Source: DAINBT01 sp036732785
Lineage (GTDB): Bacteria > Planctomycetota > Phycisphaerae > Sedimentisphaerales > SM23-30
NCBI GenBank assembly: GCA_964537505.1
Contig: CAZICK010000010.1
Coordinates: forward strand, 1 to 59,546
Length of the DNA stretch: 59,546 bases
Reading direction: 5' to 3'
Under the pieces are notes generated by a model. The model saw nothing but the letters and a program-made list of their open reading frames with translations. It was not told the origin of the DNA and made no database searches. The position numbers and the translations under genes are program-made. Positions 8,240 through 16,838 of the stretch are shown in pieces. Each line of letters opens with the position of its first letter. Position 1 is the stretch's first letter.

Positions 8240-8334
8240 GAATGTTGAGGTTGTGCCAGATGTGCGTGATGGTTTCTGGCAGGGCCGATTATAAAATCTT
8301 ACAGTACAGGCAATTACATAGCAAGAAAGCAGCG

Positions 8335-9756
8335 ATGAATCCAGAATTACTAAGAACTTTGGACAGTATAGCGCGAGACAAGAACATTGATCGCGAGAGT
8401 ATATTCAACGATTTGGAAGCGGCGATGGAGTCGGCTGCTCGTAAGCAGTTTGGCCAGTCTGAGGAGGTTGAAGTTAAGCTTGACCGTGAGACTGGTGAGA
8501 TTTACGCTTTTCTTAACGGTAAGCAGATCGACATCAAGCAATTAGGTCGCATACCGGCGCAGACGGCCAAGCAGGTTATGATTCAGAAATTGCGTGAAGA
8601 TGAGCGTGGCAGTATTTTTGCTGAGTATCAGGAGCGGGTAGGCGAGTTGGTTGCCGGCACGGTCGGGCAATTCGAAGGTGGCGCGACGATAGTTAATTTG
8701 GGTCGAATCGAAGCTATTCTGCCTCGTACTGAACAGATTCCCGGCGAATCTCATCATCCCGGCGAACGTGTTCGGGCCATGATTTACGAAGTAAAAGAGG
8801 CGCCTCATGAGGTCAAGATCATTCTTTCCCGCACTCACCCGGACTTTATCCGTCGTCTTTTCGAGCAGGAGGTTCCGGAAGTTTCGGACGGCATTATCCA
8901 GGTCAAGGCGCTCGCTCGTGAAGCTGGTTATCGTACGAAAGTGGCGGTAATCAGTCTTGACAGTAAGGTTGACGCGGTCGGAGCGTGCGTTGGAGTTCGT
9001 GGCAGTCGTATTAAGAACATTGTCGATGAGCTGGGTGGAGAGAAGATAGATATTGTACGATGGAATGAATCGTCTCAGATATTTATCGGCAATGCTCTTC
9101 GTCCGTCGGAGATACAGGAGACAGCTCTTTGTTTTGAGCTTAATCGTGCGACCGTTGTGGTTGGTGAAGATCAATTATCGCTGGCCATCGGCAAACGGGG
9201 TCAGAATGTCCGATTGGCCGCTCGGTTGACCAATTGGGATATCGATATTCTTACGCCGACGGAATATACGCAGGGTATCGAAACGCTGATTAAGGTTCTG
9301 CGGACCATAGAGGTGATAGACGATACTATCATCGATAAAATTATGGCACTGGGTATTATTTCGGTATTGGATCTTGAGGAGATTGGTCCGGCGCCCCTTA
9401 CGCATTCGTTGGGTTTGGATGAGGAGTTGGCTGTTAATATTGTCAAAACGGCTTGCGAAGAGGCTCATCGTTCGGCGGGGAGTAAGGCGATCAGTGCCGC
9501 CTCAAAAACAATGCTGTCTAAGGAAATCGATCAGGAAGGTGATCAGGAAGTCGTGTCCGAATCGTCCAAAATATCCCTGCCACGGAATAATTCTGTTTTG
9601 TCGTCTCTGGTCTCATTCATTCCGGTAACCGCAAATGACCAGACAGAGCAACCCGTTGAACCAGACACGGATACAGATACGGACACGGTCGAGCCGGAAG
9701 GTAGTCCGGAAGAGACACCAGATGAAGGTTTTTCGGCTCCTGATGAGTTACAATAG
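8335..9756 (+). CDS. nusA: Transcription termination/antitermination factor NusA
   Basis: NusA binds RNA polymerase and RNA and modulates pausing, intrinsic termination and antitermination. The 473-residue protein has the N-terminal polymerase-binding domain (about 1-100, starting MNPELLRTLDSIARDK), an S1 domain (about 103-170, GELVAGTVGQFEGGA), and KH1 (about 195-265) with VGVRGSRIKNIVDELGGEKI. KH2 (about 275-335) contains LAIGKRGQNVRLAARL. A helix-hairpin-helix region (about 345-420) and an acidic tail with DTDTDTDT follow. The frame extends 31 codons further upstream, but the ATG at 8335 matches the family start. The first half is close to family consensus. The gene precedes infB as usual, but rimP, ylxR and ylxQ are missing from the neighbourhood. 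Confidence 0.95.
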   Translation: MNPELLRTLDSIARDKNIDRESIFNDLEAAMESAARKQFGQSEEVEVKLDRETGEIYAFLNGKQIDIKQLGRIPAQTAKQVMIQKLREDERGSIFAEYQERVGELVAGTVGQFEGGATIVNLGRIEAILPRTEQIPGESHHPGERVRAMIYEVKEAPHEVKIILSRTHPDFIRRLFEQEVPEVSDGIIQVKALAREAGYRTKVAVISLDSKVDAVGACVGVRGSRIKNIVDELGGEKIDIVRWNESSQIFIGNALRPSEIQETALCFELNRATVVVGEDQLSLAIGKRGQNVRLAARLTNWDIDILTPTEYTQGIETLIKVLRTIEVIDDTIIDKIMALGIISVLDLEEIGPAPLTHSLGLDEELAVNIVKTACEEAHRSAGSKAISAASKTMLSKEIDQEGDQEVVSESSKISLPRNNSVLSSLVSFIPVTANDQTEQPVEPDTDTDTDTVEPEGSPEETPDEGFSAPDELQ

Positions 9757-9820
9757 TGGCGTCAATATCAATAGTATTTTGTATTAGTTAGCGATACCAG
9801 ATTATCCTGGAGGTTGTTGC

Positions 9821-12616
9821 GTGGCCAGACGAGTTTTTGAGCTTGCCAAAGAGCTTGGAGTTAAAAGCACTGCGATCGTGTCCAAGTGCCAGGCTGAAGG
9901 TATAGACATCAAGAACCACATGAGCACGTTGTCAGCCGGTCTGGAGGCAACTATACATGAATGGTTTACCTGCGATGATGGTACTGTCGCTACGACGGTA
10001 GAGACGACAGCGCCGGTAGATCTGGAGAAGGTAAAGACCAAAAAGCTGCGTCAGCAGAAGAAAAAGGCAACCGTTTCCAGCGAATCGGCGGCGGTTGTGA
10101 CAATGGCAGAGTCCATTGCGGAAACGGAAGATCAAGGTCAGCTTGCCGATGTTATTGAGCCCAAGTTGATTGCCCCTTCGATACCGCCGAAACAAGCGGC
10201 GAAGCCTGCGGCGTCCAAGCGGCCCAAACGTAAAAGCCCCAAGGAACTCGAGGCTGAAGATAAATCCGTCGAGTCATTGGAGCCGGTCGAAACACCGGAA
10301 AAGGCAGCGGTGCTTCCAAAGGAAGAAGTGTCGGAAAAAGTTCCGAGGGAAAAAAAGGCTGCTCCTGAAGAGTTGCCGCCGAAGCCACCGGAACCTTTTG
10401 TGCCTGCTCCTGCGGTTCTCCAGGGTCCGAGGGTGATCCGTACCGATCCGGTCGAAATCGTATCGGTGCCGCCAAGCCGTGCTCCTCGAAAAAAGGCTTC
10501 TCCAAGACCTGCGGCGGAAGTGTTTCTTCCCGATCCGATTTACGAGAAGGAAGCCCCAATCGGTACGCGTCGCAGACGTAAGGGCAAAGGCACCAAGATA
10601 GAACAGGAAGAAAGCGATCTGAAACCCGGCAAGCAGCGTGCTCTGCATCGCAGCAGTGGTCGAAGGTATGAATCGGTTTCCGATTTGCCAGGTCCGCACG
10701 AGTGGGGTGACCGCGACTTGCAGGAACGAGAGCAACGTTTGGCCCAGGCATCAGGCACCCAACTTCATAGACGTGAGCGTCGGCTGTCTCATGTGGAGAA
10801 AGGTTCATCCGGCGTGACGATGCTGATTGAGCCTCATCGTATTGAAAAGGCAACTGTAGAGGAGCCGGTTACGGTTAAGATACTCAGCAGCGTCATCGGT
10901 ATTCGTGCTAATGAAATCATAGCAAAGTTGATGGAAACGGGAGTAATGGCGTCAATCAATCATGTTCTTGACGCCGAGTCGGCGATGATGGTGGCGTTGG
11001 AATTTGGCGTAGATTTGACGGTTGAAAGACGAACACTTCTGTGGGACAGACTTTTGGGAAATTTTGACAATGAAGTTTTATCCGAGCAGCAGGGACCTCG
11101 TCCTCCGGTAGTAGCGTTTCTCGGGCATGTCGATCACGGTAAGACGTCTTTATTGGATCGGATTCGTAAAGAAAGCGTAGTAGCGGGTGAAGCCGGCGGT
11201 ATTACCCAACACATTGGTTCTTATCTTTACGATGATGGTCGGCATCGTGTGGCGTTATTGGATACCCCGGGTCACAAAGCTTTTACGGAGATGCGTGCAC
11301 GTGGCGCGAATATGACGGACGTATTGGTATTGGTGGTTGCCGCCGATGACGGTGTAATGCCCCAAACCATAGAGGCGATCAATCATGCTAAAGCGGCTGA
11401 GGTACCCATCGTCGTGGCTTTGAATAAAATGGATCTTCCCGGGGTTGACGAGAATCGCGTTTTGGGGCAGTTGTCAGAAAGGGGCCTGGTTCCTGCCGAA
11501 TGGGGCGGTGACACGGAAGTGGTTCGCACCAGTGCCGTTACCGGTCAGGGGATTGAAGATTTAATGGAGCATCTTGAATATGTAGCGGAGTTGCGTCACC
11601 TGACGGCTTCCAACCAGGGGTCCGCTACGGGATGGGTGGTCGAAGCGGAGATGACCATCAAACAGGGAGCGGAGGCAAGATTACTCGTCAGGAGCGGCAA
11701 ACTCAAGCCGGGAAACATTTTGGTTAGCGGTTGTTCGTACGGGCGTATCCGAACGATGATGGACGCCACAGGCCGAAATATCAAGGAAGCGGGTCCGTCA
11801 ACGCCGGTGGCAATAACAGGCCTGAACAAAATCCCTATTGCCGGTGATCGTTTTTGCGTAGTGGAGAGTATTTCCCAGGCGGCCGAGATCGCCTCCGAGC
11901 AAGAGGATTATCGCCGGGAAAAGGCTTTGGCCCAACGTCGTCAGGTTACCCTGGACAATCTTTTTAGCGAGATTGCCGCCGGCGAACTTAAAGAGTTCAA
12001 CGTTATCGTCAAAGCCGACGTACAGGGTTCTGTTGACGTTTTGCGTGATACGATTATGGAGATGAACACCTCCGAAGTAGCGGTGCGAATTTTGCACTCG
12101 GCGGTTGGCGGCATTACGGAAAGTGATGTACTTTTAGCGCAGGCTTCCAATGCCATTATAATCGGCTTTCAGGTTATCGCCGATGAACATGCCCGCAACA
12201 TAGCGGAAAAGGAAGGCGTGGAAATTCGTCTGTACCGGATCATTTATCAGATTAGCGATGACATCAAGAAGGCTCTGGAAGGACTGCTTAAACCGCGGAT
12301 CGAAGAGAAGCCTCTCGGTCGTGCCGAGGTGCGTCAGATATTCCGCGTTTCACGCATGGGCGTTATTGCCGGCTGTTTGGTGACCAATGGTTCTATTAGC
12401 CGTTCCGCCCGGTTGCGTGTGATTCGTGACAATGTAGTAATCCGCGACAACAGTTCTGTCGAATCGCTGCGTCGCATCAAGGATGACGCCAGCGAAGTTC
12501 GCAGCGGCCTGGAATGTGGCATCAAACTGGCAGGCTTTGACGATCTGAAAATCGGTGATTTGATTGAAGCCTATGAATTGGTGGAAATCAGCCGAACCTT
12601 AGACCCAGTTGAATAA
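9821..12616 (+). CDS. infB: Translation initiation factor IF-2
   Basis: IF-2 is the GTPase that brings initiator tRNA to the 30S subunit and promotes subunit joining. The 931-residue protein uses a GTG start with GGAGG (9809-9813) 7 bases before it. Residues 1-50 are the N-terminal IF2_N helix domain (RVFELAKELGVKS). They are followed by a long charged, proline- and lysine-rich linker (about 55-340) and a second IF2_N-type module (about 350-410). The GTPase domain shows G1 GHVDHGKT (435-442), G3 DTPGH (481-485) and G4 NKMD (535-538). Domains III and IV follow (VIVKADVQGSVDVL, RQIFRVSRMGVIAGC). It lies 64 bp after nusA. An R1 hairpin terminator follows it, and rbfA and truB, often next in this operon, are absent. 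Confidence 0.97.
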   Translation: MARRVFELAKELGVKSTAIVSKCQAEGIDIKNHMSTLSAGLEATIHEWFTCDDGTVATTVETTAPVDLEKVKTKKLRQQKKKATVSSESAAVVTMAESIAETEDQGQLADVIEPKLIAPSIPPKQAAKPAASKRPKRKSPKELEAEDKSVESLEPVETPEKAAVLPKEEVSEKVPREKKAAPEELPPKPPEPFVPAPAVLQGPRVIRTDPVEIVSVPPSRAPRKKASPRPAAEVFLPDPIYEKEAPIGTRRRRKGKGTKIEQEESDLKPGKQRALHRSSGRRYESVSDLPGPHEWGDRDLQEREQRLAQASGTQLHRRERRLSHVEKGSSGVTMLIEPHRIEKATVEEPVTVKILSSVIGIRANEIIAKLMETGVMASINHVLDAESAMMVALEFGVDLTVERRTLLWDRLLGNFDNEVLSEQQGPRPPVVAFLGHVDHGKTSLLDRIRKESVVAGEAGGITQHIGSYLYDDGRHRVALLDTPGHKAFTEMRARGANMTDVLVLVVAADDGVMPQTIEAINHAKAAEVPIVVALNKMDLPGVDENRVLGQLSERGLVPAEWGGDTEVVRTSAVTGQGIEDLMEHLEYVAELRHLTASNQGSATGWVVEAEMTIKQGAEARLLVRSGKLKPGNILVSGCSYGRIRTMMDATGRNIKEAGPSTPVAITGLNKIPIAGDRFCVVESISQAAEIASEQEDYRREKALAQRRQVTLDNLFSEIAAGELKEFNVIVKADVQGSVDVLRDTIMEMNTSEVAVRILHSAVGGITESDVLLAQASNAIIIGFQVIADEHARNIAEKEGVEIRLYRIIYQISDDIKKALEGLLKPRIEEKPLGRAEVRQIFRVSRMGVIAGCLVTNGSISRSARLRVIRDNVVIRDNSSVESLRRIKDDASEVRSGLECGIKLAGFDDLKIGDLIEAYELVEISRTLDPVE

Positions 12617-12633
12617 TTCCCCCGCAAAGCCAA

Positions 12634-12679
12634 TGTGCGATTCCGCACTTTTTCTTGTGTATTGTTTATGCGTAAAGTT
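12634..12679 (+). repeat. Dispersed repeat R1, copy 1, acting as infB terminator
   Basis: TGTGCGATTCCGCACTTTTT followed by CTTGTGT and a (T/C)TTATGCGTAAAGTT tail. GTGCG-ATTC-CGCAC (12635-12648) plus TTTTT makes a short intrinsic terminator 18 bp after the infB stop. The same unit recurs at 15382, 19819 and 28425. Confidence 0.7.
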
Positions 12680-12755
12680 AGCCCAAGTTACGCAGTTAGA
12701 AGGTCGAAACGGCCTTCGTGATAGCGTCAAGGGCGATTGTTCCCAAAAGTCTTCA

Positions 12756-12962
12756 CTACATTTGTGTCACCTCATCAATTCGACGCAGCCGTTGGGGTAG
12801 TATCAGGCCCAGTCGGTTCAGTAGCACTTTTGGGGCTTCATCGGGAATGGTTACACAGCGGAGCCGTACAGTTTTGTTTGTTTTGCCATCCTTGCTACGG
12901 GTAGGCAAAACCACATCTCCGCTCTTGATCTTGGCAAACTCCTCCACCAAAGTACGGAGAGG
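12756..12962 (-). pseudogene. C-terminal remnant of an IS1634-type (IS4 superfamily) transposase
   Basis: The last about 68 residues of a minus-strand frame read LRTLVEEFAKIKSGDVVLP, then VRLRCVTIPDEA, then LLNRLGLILPQRL. This is the pattern I associate with the extreme C-terminus of IS1634-family transposases (a LRCV.kPd segment followed by LL.rLGL.LPqRL). Upstream of the match the frame runs into low-complexity DNA, so the catalytic core is lost. The family assignment is from memory of the pattern, not a search. Confidence 0.5.
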
Positions 12963-13367
12963 AAAAGAAAATTTGAAGGTTGGGGAGTTGAGTTTTGGGC
13001 GGTCCGGAGCAGGGAAAGAAAAGAGGAGGTAAAAGGTTGGGATTTTGTTGACATTGTGGGCGGGCCGTGGTAGAAGGCGTAGTGCGTATGTCGTATTGCG
13101 TATTGCGGGGGAGGGAAGGATGAAGAAGTGGTCAGTGGTGAGAAGAATAGAACACGGATGGGACGGATGAGACGGATTTGCACGGATAAGAAACAATAAG
13201 AATCCCGCGAAGGGCTTAAAAAGGCAAAGATAAGAAATAAGAATTCCGCAAAGGCGCGAAGGCGCAGAGAAGAAAAAGAGAAGAATTTTAATCCATCAGA
13301 ATAAATTGCGGGCATGGCCGGGCTACTTTTTGTCCGGGCTATGCTTGCTGGAAGAATGGTAGAAAAT

Positions 13368-14231
13368 ATGAAATTAACACAAATAAAAATTGAAAATTTC
13401 CGATCATTTGATAACGAAACTATTTCGCTTGATGACTACACGTGTCTAGTTGGCCCAAATGGATCTGGAAAATCAGCCGTTCTAATGGCACTTAATGTGT
13501 TTTTTAGAAATGAAAGCTTCTATAGATTAGCTGAAGAAGATTTTCATCATAAAAATACAAAAATACCTATAAAAATAACTTTAACATTTGAAGACTTATC
13601 CGAGGAAGCAAAAAAGGATCTAAAGGCATATTATCGACAAGGAAAAGTAATTGCTGTTGCAGTTGCTGAATGGGATGAAAATAGCAAAGTCGCAGAAGTT
13701 AAACAGCATGGTATAAGGTTAGGAATAAAAGATTTCGCACCTTTTTTTGAGGCGTGGAAAAGAAAAGCTAACGCAGGAGAATTAGCAGAAATATATGAGA
13801 AAATACGAAAAAAACACACAGACCTTCCTGCAGCATCAACAAAACAAAAGAATTGTGATAATTTACGGGACTACGAAGATAAACATACTGAATTGAAAAG
13901 TGAAATACCTGGTGATGAGGAGATGTACGGATTCGCCGGAACATATAAATTAGAAAAGTTTATTCAATGGATATATATTCCTGCAGTGAAAGATGCTTCG
14001 ACTGAACAAGTGGAAGGAGCAAAAACCGCTTTAGGCCAGATACTAAATAGAACTATTAGGAAAAAAGTAAAGTTTAAAGAACGGATTGAAGGACTTAAAG
14101 GAGAATTGGCCGAGAAATATGCGAAAATATTGGAAAGTGAAAAGAATGCACTTTTAAGACTAAAAGATTCAATTGAGCTCAGATTGAAAAACTGGGGTAA
14201 TCCTAATGCCAAATTTCTCCTAAGAAACTAA
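13368..14231 (+). pseudogene. Truncated OLD-like AAA ATPase
   Basis: The N-terminus MKLTQIKIENFRSFDN and Walker A GPNGSGKSAV (about residue 30) identify an SMC/RecF-like ATPase of the OLD (overcoming lysogenization defect) type. The frame stops at residue 287, shortly after NWGNPNAKF. Complete members continue for about 300 more residues with a signature motif, Walker B and often a TOPRIM nuclease, and none of these is found downstream. The DNA is markedly AT-rich with A-rich codons, unlike the neighbours, which suggests horizontal transfer. Alternative starts are the ATG at 13356 and one further upstream. It is probably a degraded defence-type gene, although expression of a short protein cannot be excluded. 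Confidence 0.7.
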
Positions 14232-14451
14232 AAAAACCGTTTCTATGCAATGTTGCCTATAAGTGCTTTGACAGAAACATGTTACCTTGAATATTGCTAG
14301 AATTTAGTTTCTTTTGCATACCTCCTGAGAATCAGGTGAGGTGCTCGCAATGACACTACCCGCAGTCGCTGGGTGACACAGGAAAGTCCGCGTGGGCTAA
14401 GAGCCGCAGTCTATGGGCTGTATAAGACGTTATTTCCACGTTATGTATCTG

Positions 14452-15207
14452 TCACAGGACACATTCCATATCATAGAATGACCACGCCTCGTGAGAGCTG
14501 ATGCCAGCCTTTTTAGCTTGAGAATGAATTAAAGCCCTGGCGTTTTCGTCGGGCCAAAGTTCTTTCGACATCGGCCTGACAGCAGTAACGCGAAAGCCGG
14601 CCTTTTTCCAGAAAGTTTTACCTGCGCTGCCGGTGATGCCATAGAAGATATTAAGGTCTGGATGCGTTGTGACTTCAATTTTTTTCCAGCCGTTTTCTTT
14701 GGCCCATTCGACCATGGCTTTGGCTAACTTTGATCCAATGCCTTTTCTTGCTCCGGCCTCTTGTCTGCCAAGACAATTTCCATCGCAAAGCCTGGTTGCC
14801 TTTTCGTCGGCAAACGGTCGCGACGCCATCACACAGTGTACGACGAGCGTTTTGTCTTCAATTTCCTCAAAAGAGGGCCAATGCTGTTCAACGAAATCGT
14901 CAGCCGCCCCTGCCGGGTGAAATTGCTGCATACAAAAGCAAATCAAACCTTGCTCATTTGTCGGCGTCATTGCCTTGGGATAGAATCGAAGCATCCCTAT
15001 AATTTCATCTCCATCCTGGGCGACCATCGCACAGTTACCATAGGTGCTTATCAGCTTTTTGATCAACGGCACGTTCCTTGCCCGCAATCGTTTCCAATTG
15101 TCATGCTGGTCGGCGGGCCATTGTTCCATGGTTTCCATTGAAAGCGGTCCACCATGCAAACACCGCCACAAAACACACCCTTTGTCCATTGGTTTGATCT
15201 CTACCAT
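14452..15207 (-). CDS. GNAT family N-acetyltransferase
   Basis: A 251-residue cytoplasmic protein with a GNAT fold. The N-terminal half has CAMVAQDGDEIIGMLRFYP (strands 2-4). The acetyl-CoA pyrophosphate-binding motif appears as RKGIGSKLAKAMVEWAKENG at about residues 155-175. It is followed by KIEVTTHPD and FWKKAGF, typical of the C-terminal half. The frame can be extended to a TTG at 15321, but the ATG at 15207 has AAAAGGAAA about 8 bases upstream and is preferred. The internal Cys-rich stretch (VLWRCLHGGPLS) is unusual. The substrate cannot be predicted. It is isolated between the truncated ATPase and the aminotransferase and transcribed away from both. Confidence 0.8.
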   Translation of the reverse strand: MVEIKPMDKGCVLWRCLHGGPLSMETMEQWPADQHDNWKRLRARNVPLIKKLISTYGNCAMVAQDGDEIIGMLRFYPKAMTPTNEQGLICFCMQQFHPAGAADDFVEQHWPSFEEIEDKTLVVHCVMASRPFADEKATRLCDGNCLGRQEAGARKGIGSKLAKAMVEWAKENGWKKIEVTTHPDLNIFYGITGSAGKTFWKKAGFRVTAVRPMSKELWPDENARALIHSQAKKAGISSHEAWSFYDMECVL

Positions 15208-15381
15208 TTTTTTATTTCCTTTTCCCGCTTTGACGAGGTATTCGAGTTGTTTTTTTTTGGGCTGGTCGAATAAAGCCCGCCAATAGTGGTAGAAAGTAAG
15301 CTGGTTTGGGGTGGAAGTCAAGTAGAAATTAAAAATTGCTTTGCAGTTTCACAATATTTGCTTTTGACAACGTGTAATCCT

Positions 15382-15449
15382 TGTGCGATTTTGCTTGCGC
15401 GGCTCTACGTGTCGCGATTTTTCTTGTGTGTTGCTTATACGCAAAGTCA
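15382..15449 (+). repeat. Dispersed repeat R1, copy 2 (long form)
   Basis: TGTGCGATTTTGCTTGCG, then GGCTCTACGTGTCGCGATTTTT, then CTTGTGTGTTGCTTATACGC and AAAGTCAG. Compared with copies 1 and 3 it has about 20 extra bases inside the hairpin, as in copy 4. Confidence 0.7.
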
Positions 15450-15450
15450 G

Positions 15451-15480
15451 TAAATTGTGTTAAAAAAACCGCGGAAGTTA
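15451..15480 (+). repeat. Dispersed repeat R2, copy 1
   Basis: TAAATTGTGTTAAAAAAACC followed by GCGGAAGTTA. Related copies lie at 19958-20003, at 35556-35599 and, core only, at about 35488-35508. Confidence 0.6.
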
Positions 15481-15572
15481 GGGAATATCTATTGAAAAGT
15501 TCTCAAAAAATCTGTAAAAGCTGTTCAGGACGTGAGATCTATTTTGGCTGAGCCGTACAGAAAGGAGACAAT

Positions 15573-16754
15573 ATGAAGATCAGCAAAACAGCACAATCGG
15601 TATCTGATTCGGTAACCATGGCGGTTACGGCCCGTGCAAAACAACTCAAGGCGGAGGGGGTGGACGTGGTTAGTTTCGGCGCCGGGGAGCCCGATTTCGA
15701 TACGCCCGAGTTCATCAAAAACGCAGCAAAAACAGCTCTCGATCAGGGTGCGACGAAGTATTCGCCGGCTGCGGGCATACTGGATCTGCGGAAGGAAATC
15801 TCCCGTAAGCTCAAAGAGGAAAACGACTTAAATTACAAGCCCAATCAGATTGTGGTTACCGTCGGCGCCAAGCACGCCGTTTACGAGGCCATTCACGCTG
15901 TGGTCGATCCCGGTGACGAGGTTCTGATCCCCACACCTTATTGGGTCAGCTATCCTGAGATGGTCAAGCTGGTCGGCGGCATAGTGAGAATCGTAACCAC
16001 CCGTTGGCAAGACGATTACAAGCTGACGCCGGAAGTGCTCCGTGGGGCGATTACTCCCAAGAGCACCCTGCTGATCCTTAACTATCCCAATAATCCCGGC
16101 GGTTTCTGCTATAATCCTTCTGAGGTCAAGGCGTTAGGTGAGGTAATCGCCGAGTCCGATCTGGCGGTAATCTCCGATGAAATATATGAGAAGCTGATCT
16201 ATGGCAGTGGGGAATTCCGCAGTTTCGCCGCTGTGTGCGGCGATCTCTACGACCGTACCATCACCATTAACGGTCTGAGCAAATCGTATTCGATGACCGG
16301 CTGGCGTGTCGGCTATGCCGCCGGGCCACCTGATCTGGCAGAGGCCATAGGGCAAATGCAGTCGCACATGACCAGCGGTCCAGCCACCTTCTGCCAAATC
16401 GCATCGATAGCTGCCATGCAAAAGGGCGATGGGGACATCGAAAAGATGCGTGCTGAGTTTGCCAAGCGAGCCAAACATATCTATGAGCGTCTCAATGCGA
16501 TAGAGGGTGTGACTTGTCCTGAGCCGACCGGCGCGTTTTATGCCTTTCCCAATGTTGGGCAGTGTTACGCCAAGCTGGGTGTCAGCGGCAGTGTTGAATT
16601 TTGTCAGAGACTGCTGGAAGAGGCCAAGGTCGCCTGCGTACCAGGTATCGGTTTCGGCTGCGATGAAAACATTCGTCTCAGTTTCGCAACCAGCATGCAA
16701 CAGATTGACAAAGGCATCGATCGCATCGAGGCCTTCATCGAAGCGGCTGGCTAG
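15573..16754 (+). CDS. Class I PLP-dependent aminotransferase, aspartate aminotransferase type
   Basis: A 393-residue cytoplasmic fold-type I aminotransferase of the AspB/AspC subgroup. It most likely transfers the amino group between aspartate and 2-oxoglutarate. The start has a strong AAAGGAG 7 bases before the ATG. Signature features are VSFGAGEPDFDTPEFIK near residue 40, ATKYSPAAG, ILNYPNNPGG near residue 175, and the PLP-binding lysine in NGLSKSYSMTGWRVGYA (Lys237). RLSFATS is the C-terminal carboxylate-binding arginine region. The length is typical. Related enzymes act on aromatic amino acids or prephenate, so the exact substrate is not certain. It precedes the GH2 gene on the same strand with an 84-bp gap but no functional link is obvious. 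Confidence 0.9.
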   Translation: MKISKTAQSVSDSVTMAVTARAKQLKAEGVDVVSFGAGEPDFDTPEFIKNAAKTALDQGATKYSPAAGILDLRKEISRKLKEENDLNYKPNQIVVTVGAKHAVYEAIHAVVDPGDEVLIPTPYWVSYPEMVKLVGGIVRIVTTRWQDDYKLTPEVLRGAITPKSTLLILNYPNNPGGFCYNPSEVKALGEVIAESDLAVISDEIYEKLIYGSGEFRSFAAVCGDLYDRTITINGLSKSYSMTGWRVGYAAGPPDLAEAIGQMQSHMTSGPATFCQIASIAAMQKGDGDIEKMRAEFAKRAKHIYERLNAIEGVTCPEPTGAFYAFPNVGQCYAKLGVSGSVEFCQRLLEEAKVACVPGIGFGCDENIRLSFATSMQQIDKGIDRIEAFIEAAG

Positions 16755-16838
16755 CTTGTATGGCCCTATAACGTTATTTGATGTGGCATCCGACCTGGCG
16801 GCAGGTCGATGGAAGGCACGAGGCTGAAAGGAAATATC

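Larger units (their letters stand above)
7087..8334. other. Long gene-free leader between divergent genes
   Basis: From left to right it holds: the promoter region of the minus-strand giant gene; a G-rich 28/29-bp tandem duplication (7404-7460); a near-consensus plus-strand promoter (7547-7574); an extended -10 element (7871-7876); and a structured, probably untranslated RNA segment ending in a terminator (about 7980-8239). The small reading frames here have no convincing start signals or family resemblance. rimP, the usual neighbour upstream of nusA, is absent. Confidence 0.7.
12617..13367. other. Decayed intergenic region
   Basis: Contains the R1 terminator, a transposase C-terminal remnant (12756-12962, minus) and about 330 bp of short-period degenerate sequence. 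The latter includes GTCGTATTGCGTATTGCG near 13090, ACGGATGGGACGGATG near 13155, and two variants of AATAAGAATYCCGC at about 13194 and 13238. The larger minus-strand frames across it translate this low-complexity text and are not believable genes. Confidence 0.65.
15208..15572. other. Intergenic region with R1 and R2 repeats upstream of the aminotransferase
   Basis: Between divergent genes. It contains R1 copy 2 (15382-15449, long form with a GCGCGGCTCTACGTGTCGC insert) directly followed by R2 copy 1 (15451-15480). A weak promoter-like pair, TTGAAA (15492-15497) and TAAAAG (15515-15520), has 17-base spacing. No other gene is seen. Confidence 0.6.

Noticed and set aside
7560..8240. tRNA or tmRNA in the nusA leader (tRNA-Met often precedes nusA in other bacteria)
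   Set aside because: No T-loop GGTTCGAATCC-type sequence and no cloverleaf or CCA end could be found.
8542..9174. 210-residue minus-strand frame inside nusA
   Set aside because: It is the antisense of a conserved coding region, with no start signal and Arg/Asn/Leu-rich shadow composition.
10152..10853. 233-residue minus-strand frame inside infB
   Set aside because: Antisense shadow of the IF-2 linker, biased toward Pro, Arg and Ser, with no homology pattern.
12851..13315. 154-residue minus-strand frame across low-complexity DNA downstream of infB
   Set aside because: It translates short-period repeats into Phe/Ser/Leu-rich text in a different frame from the transposase remnant and is not a plausible protein.
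14340..14440. RNase P-like string ACAGGAAAGTCCG between the truncated ATPase and GNAT genes
   Set aside because: Only this short string resembles the RNase P core. The expected flanking helices, the rest of the roughly 350-nt RNA and the second conserved core half are absent.
16785..16815. Hairpin CGACCT-GGCGGC-AGGTCG between the aminotransferase and GH2 genes as a terminator
   Set aside because: No T-run follows, and it directly precedes the GH2 ribosome site; it is probably incidental.
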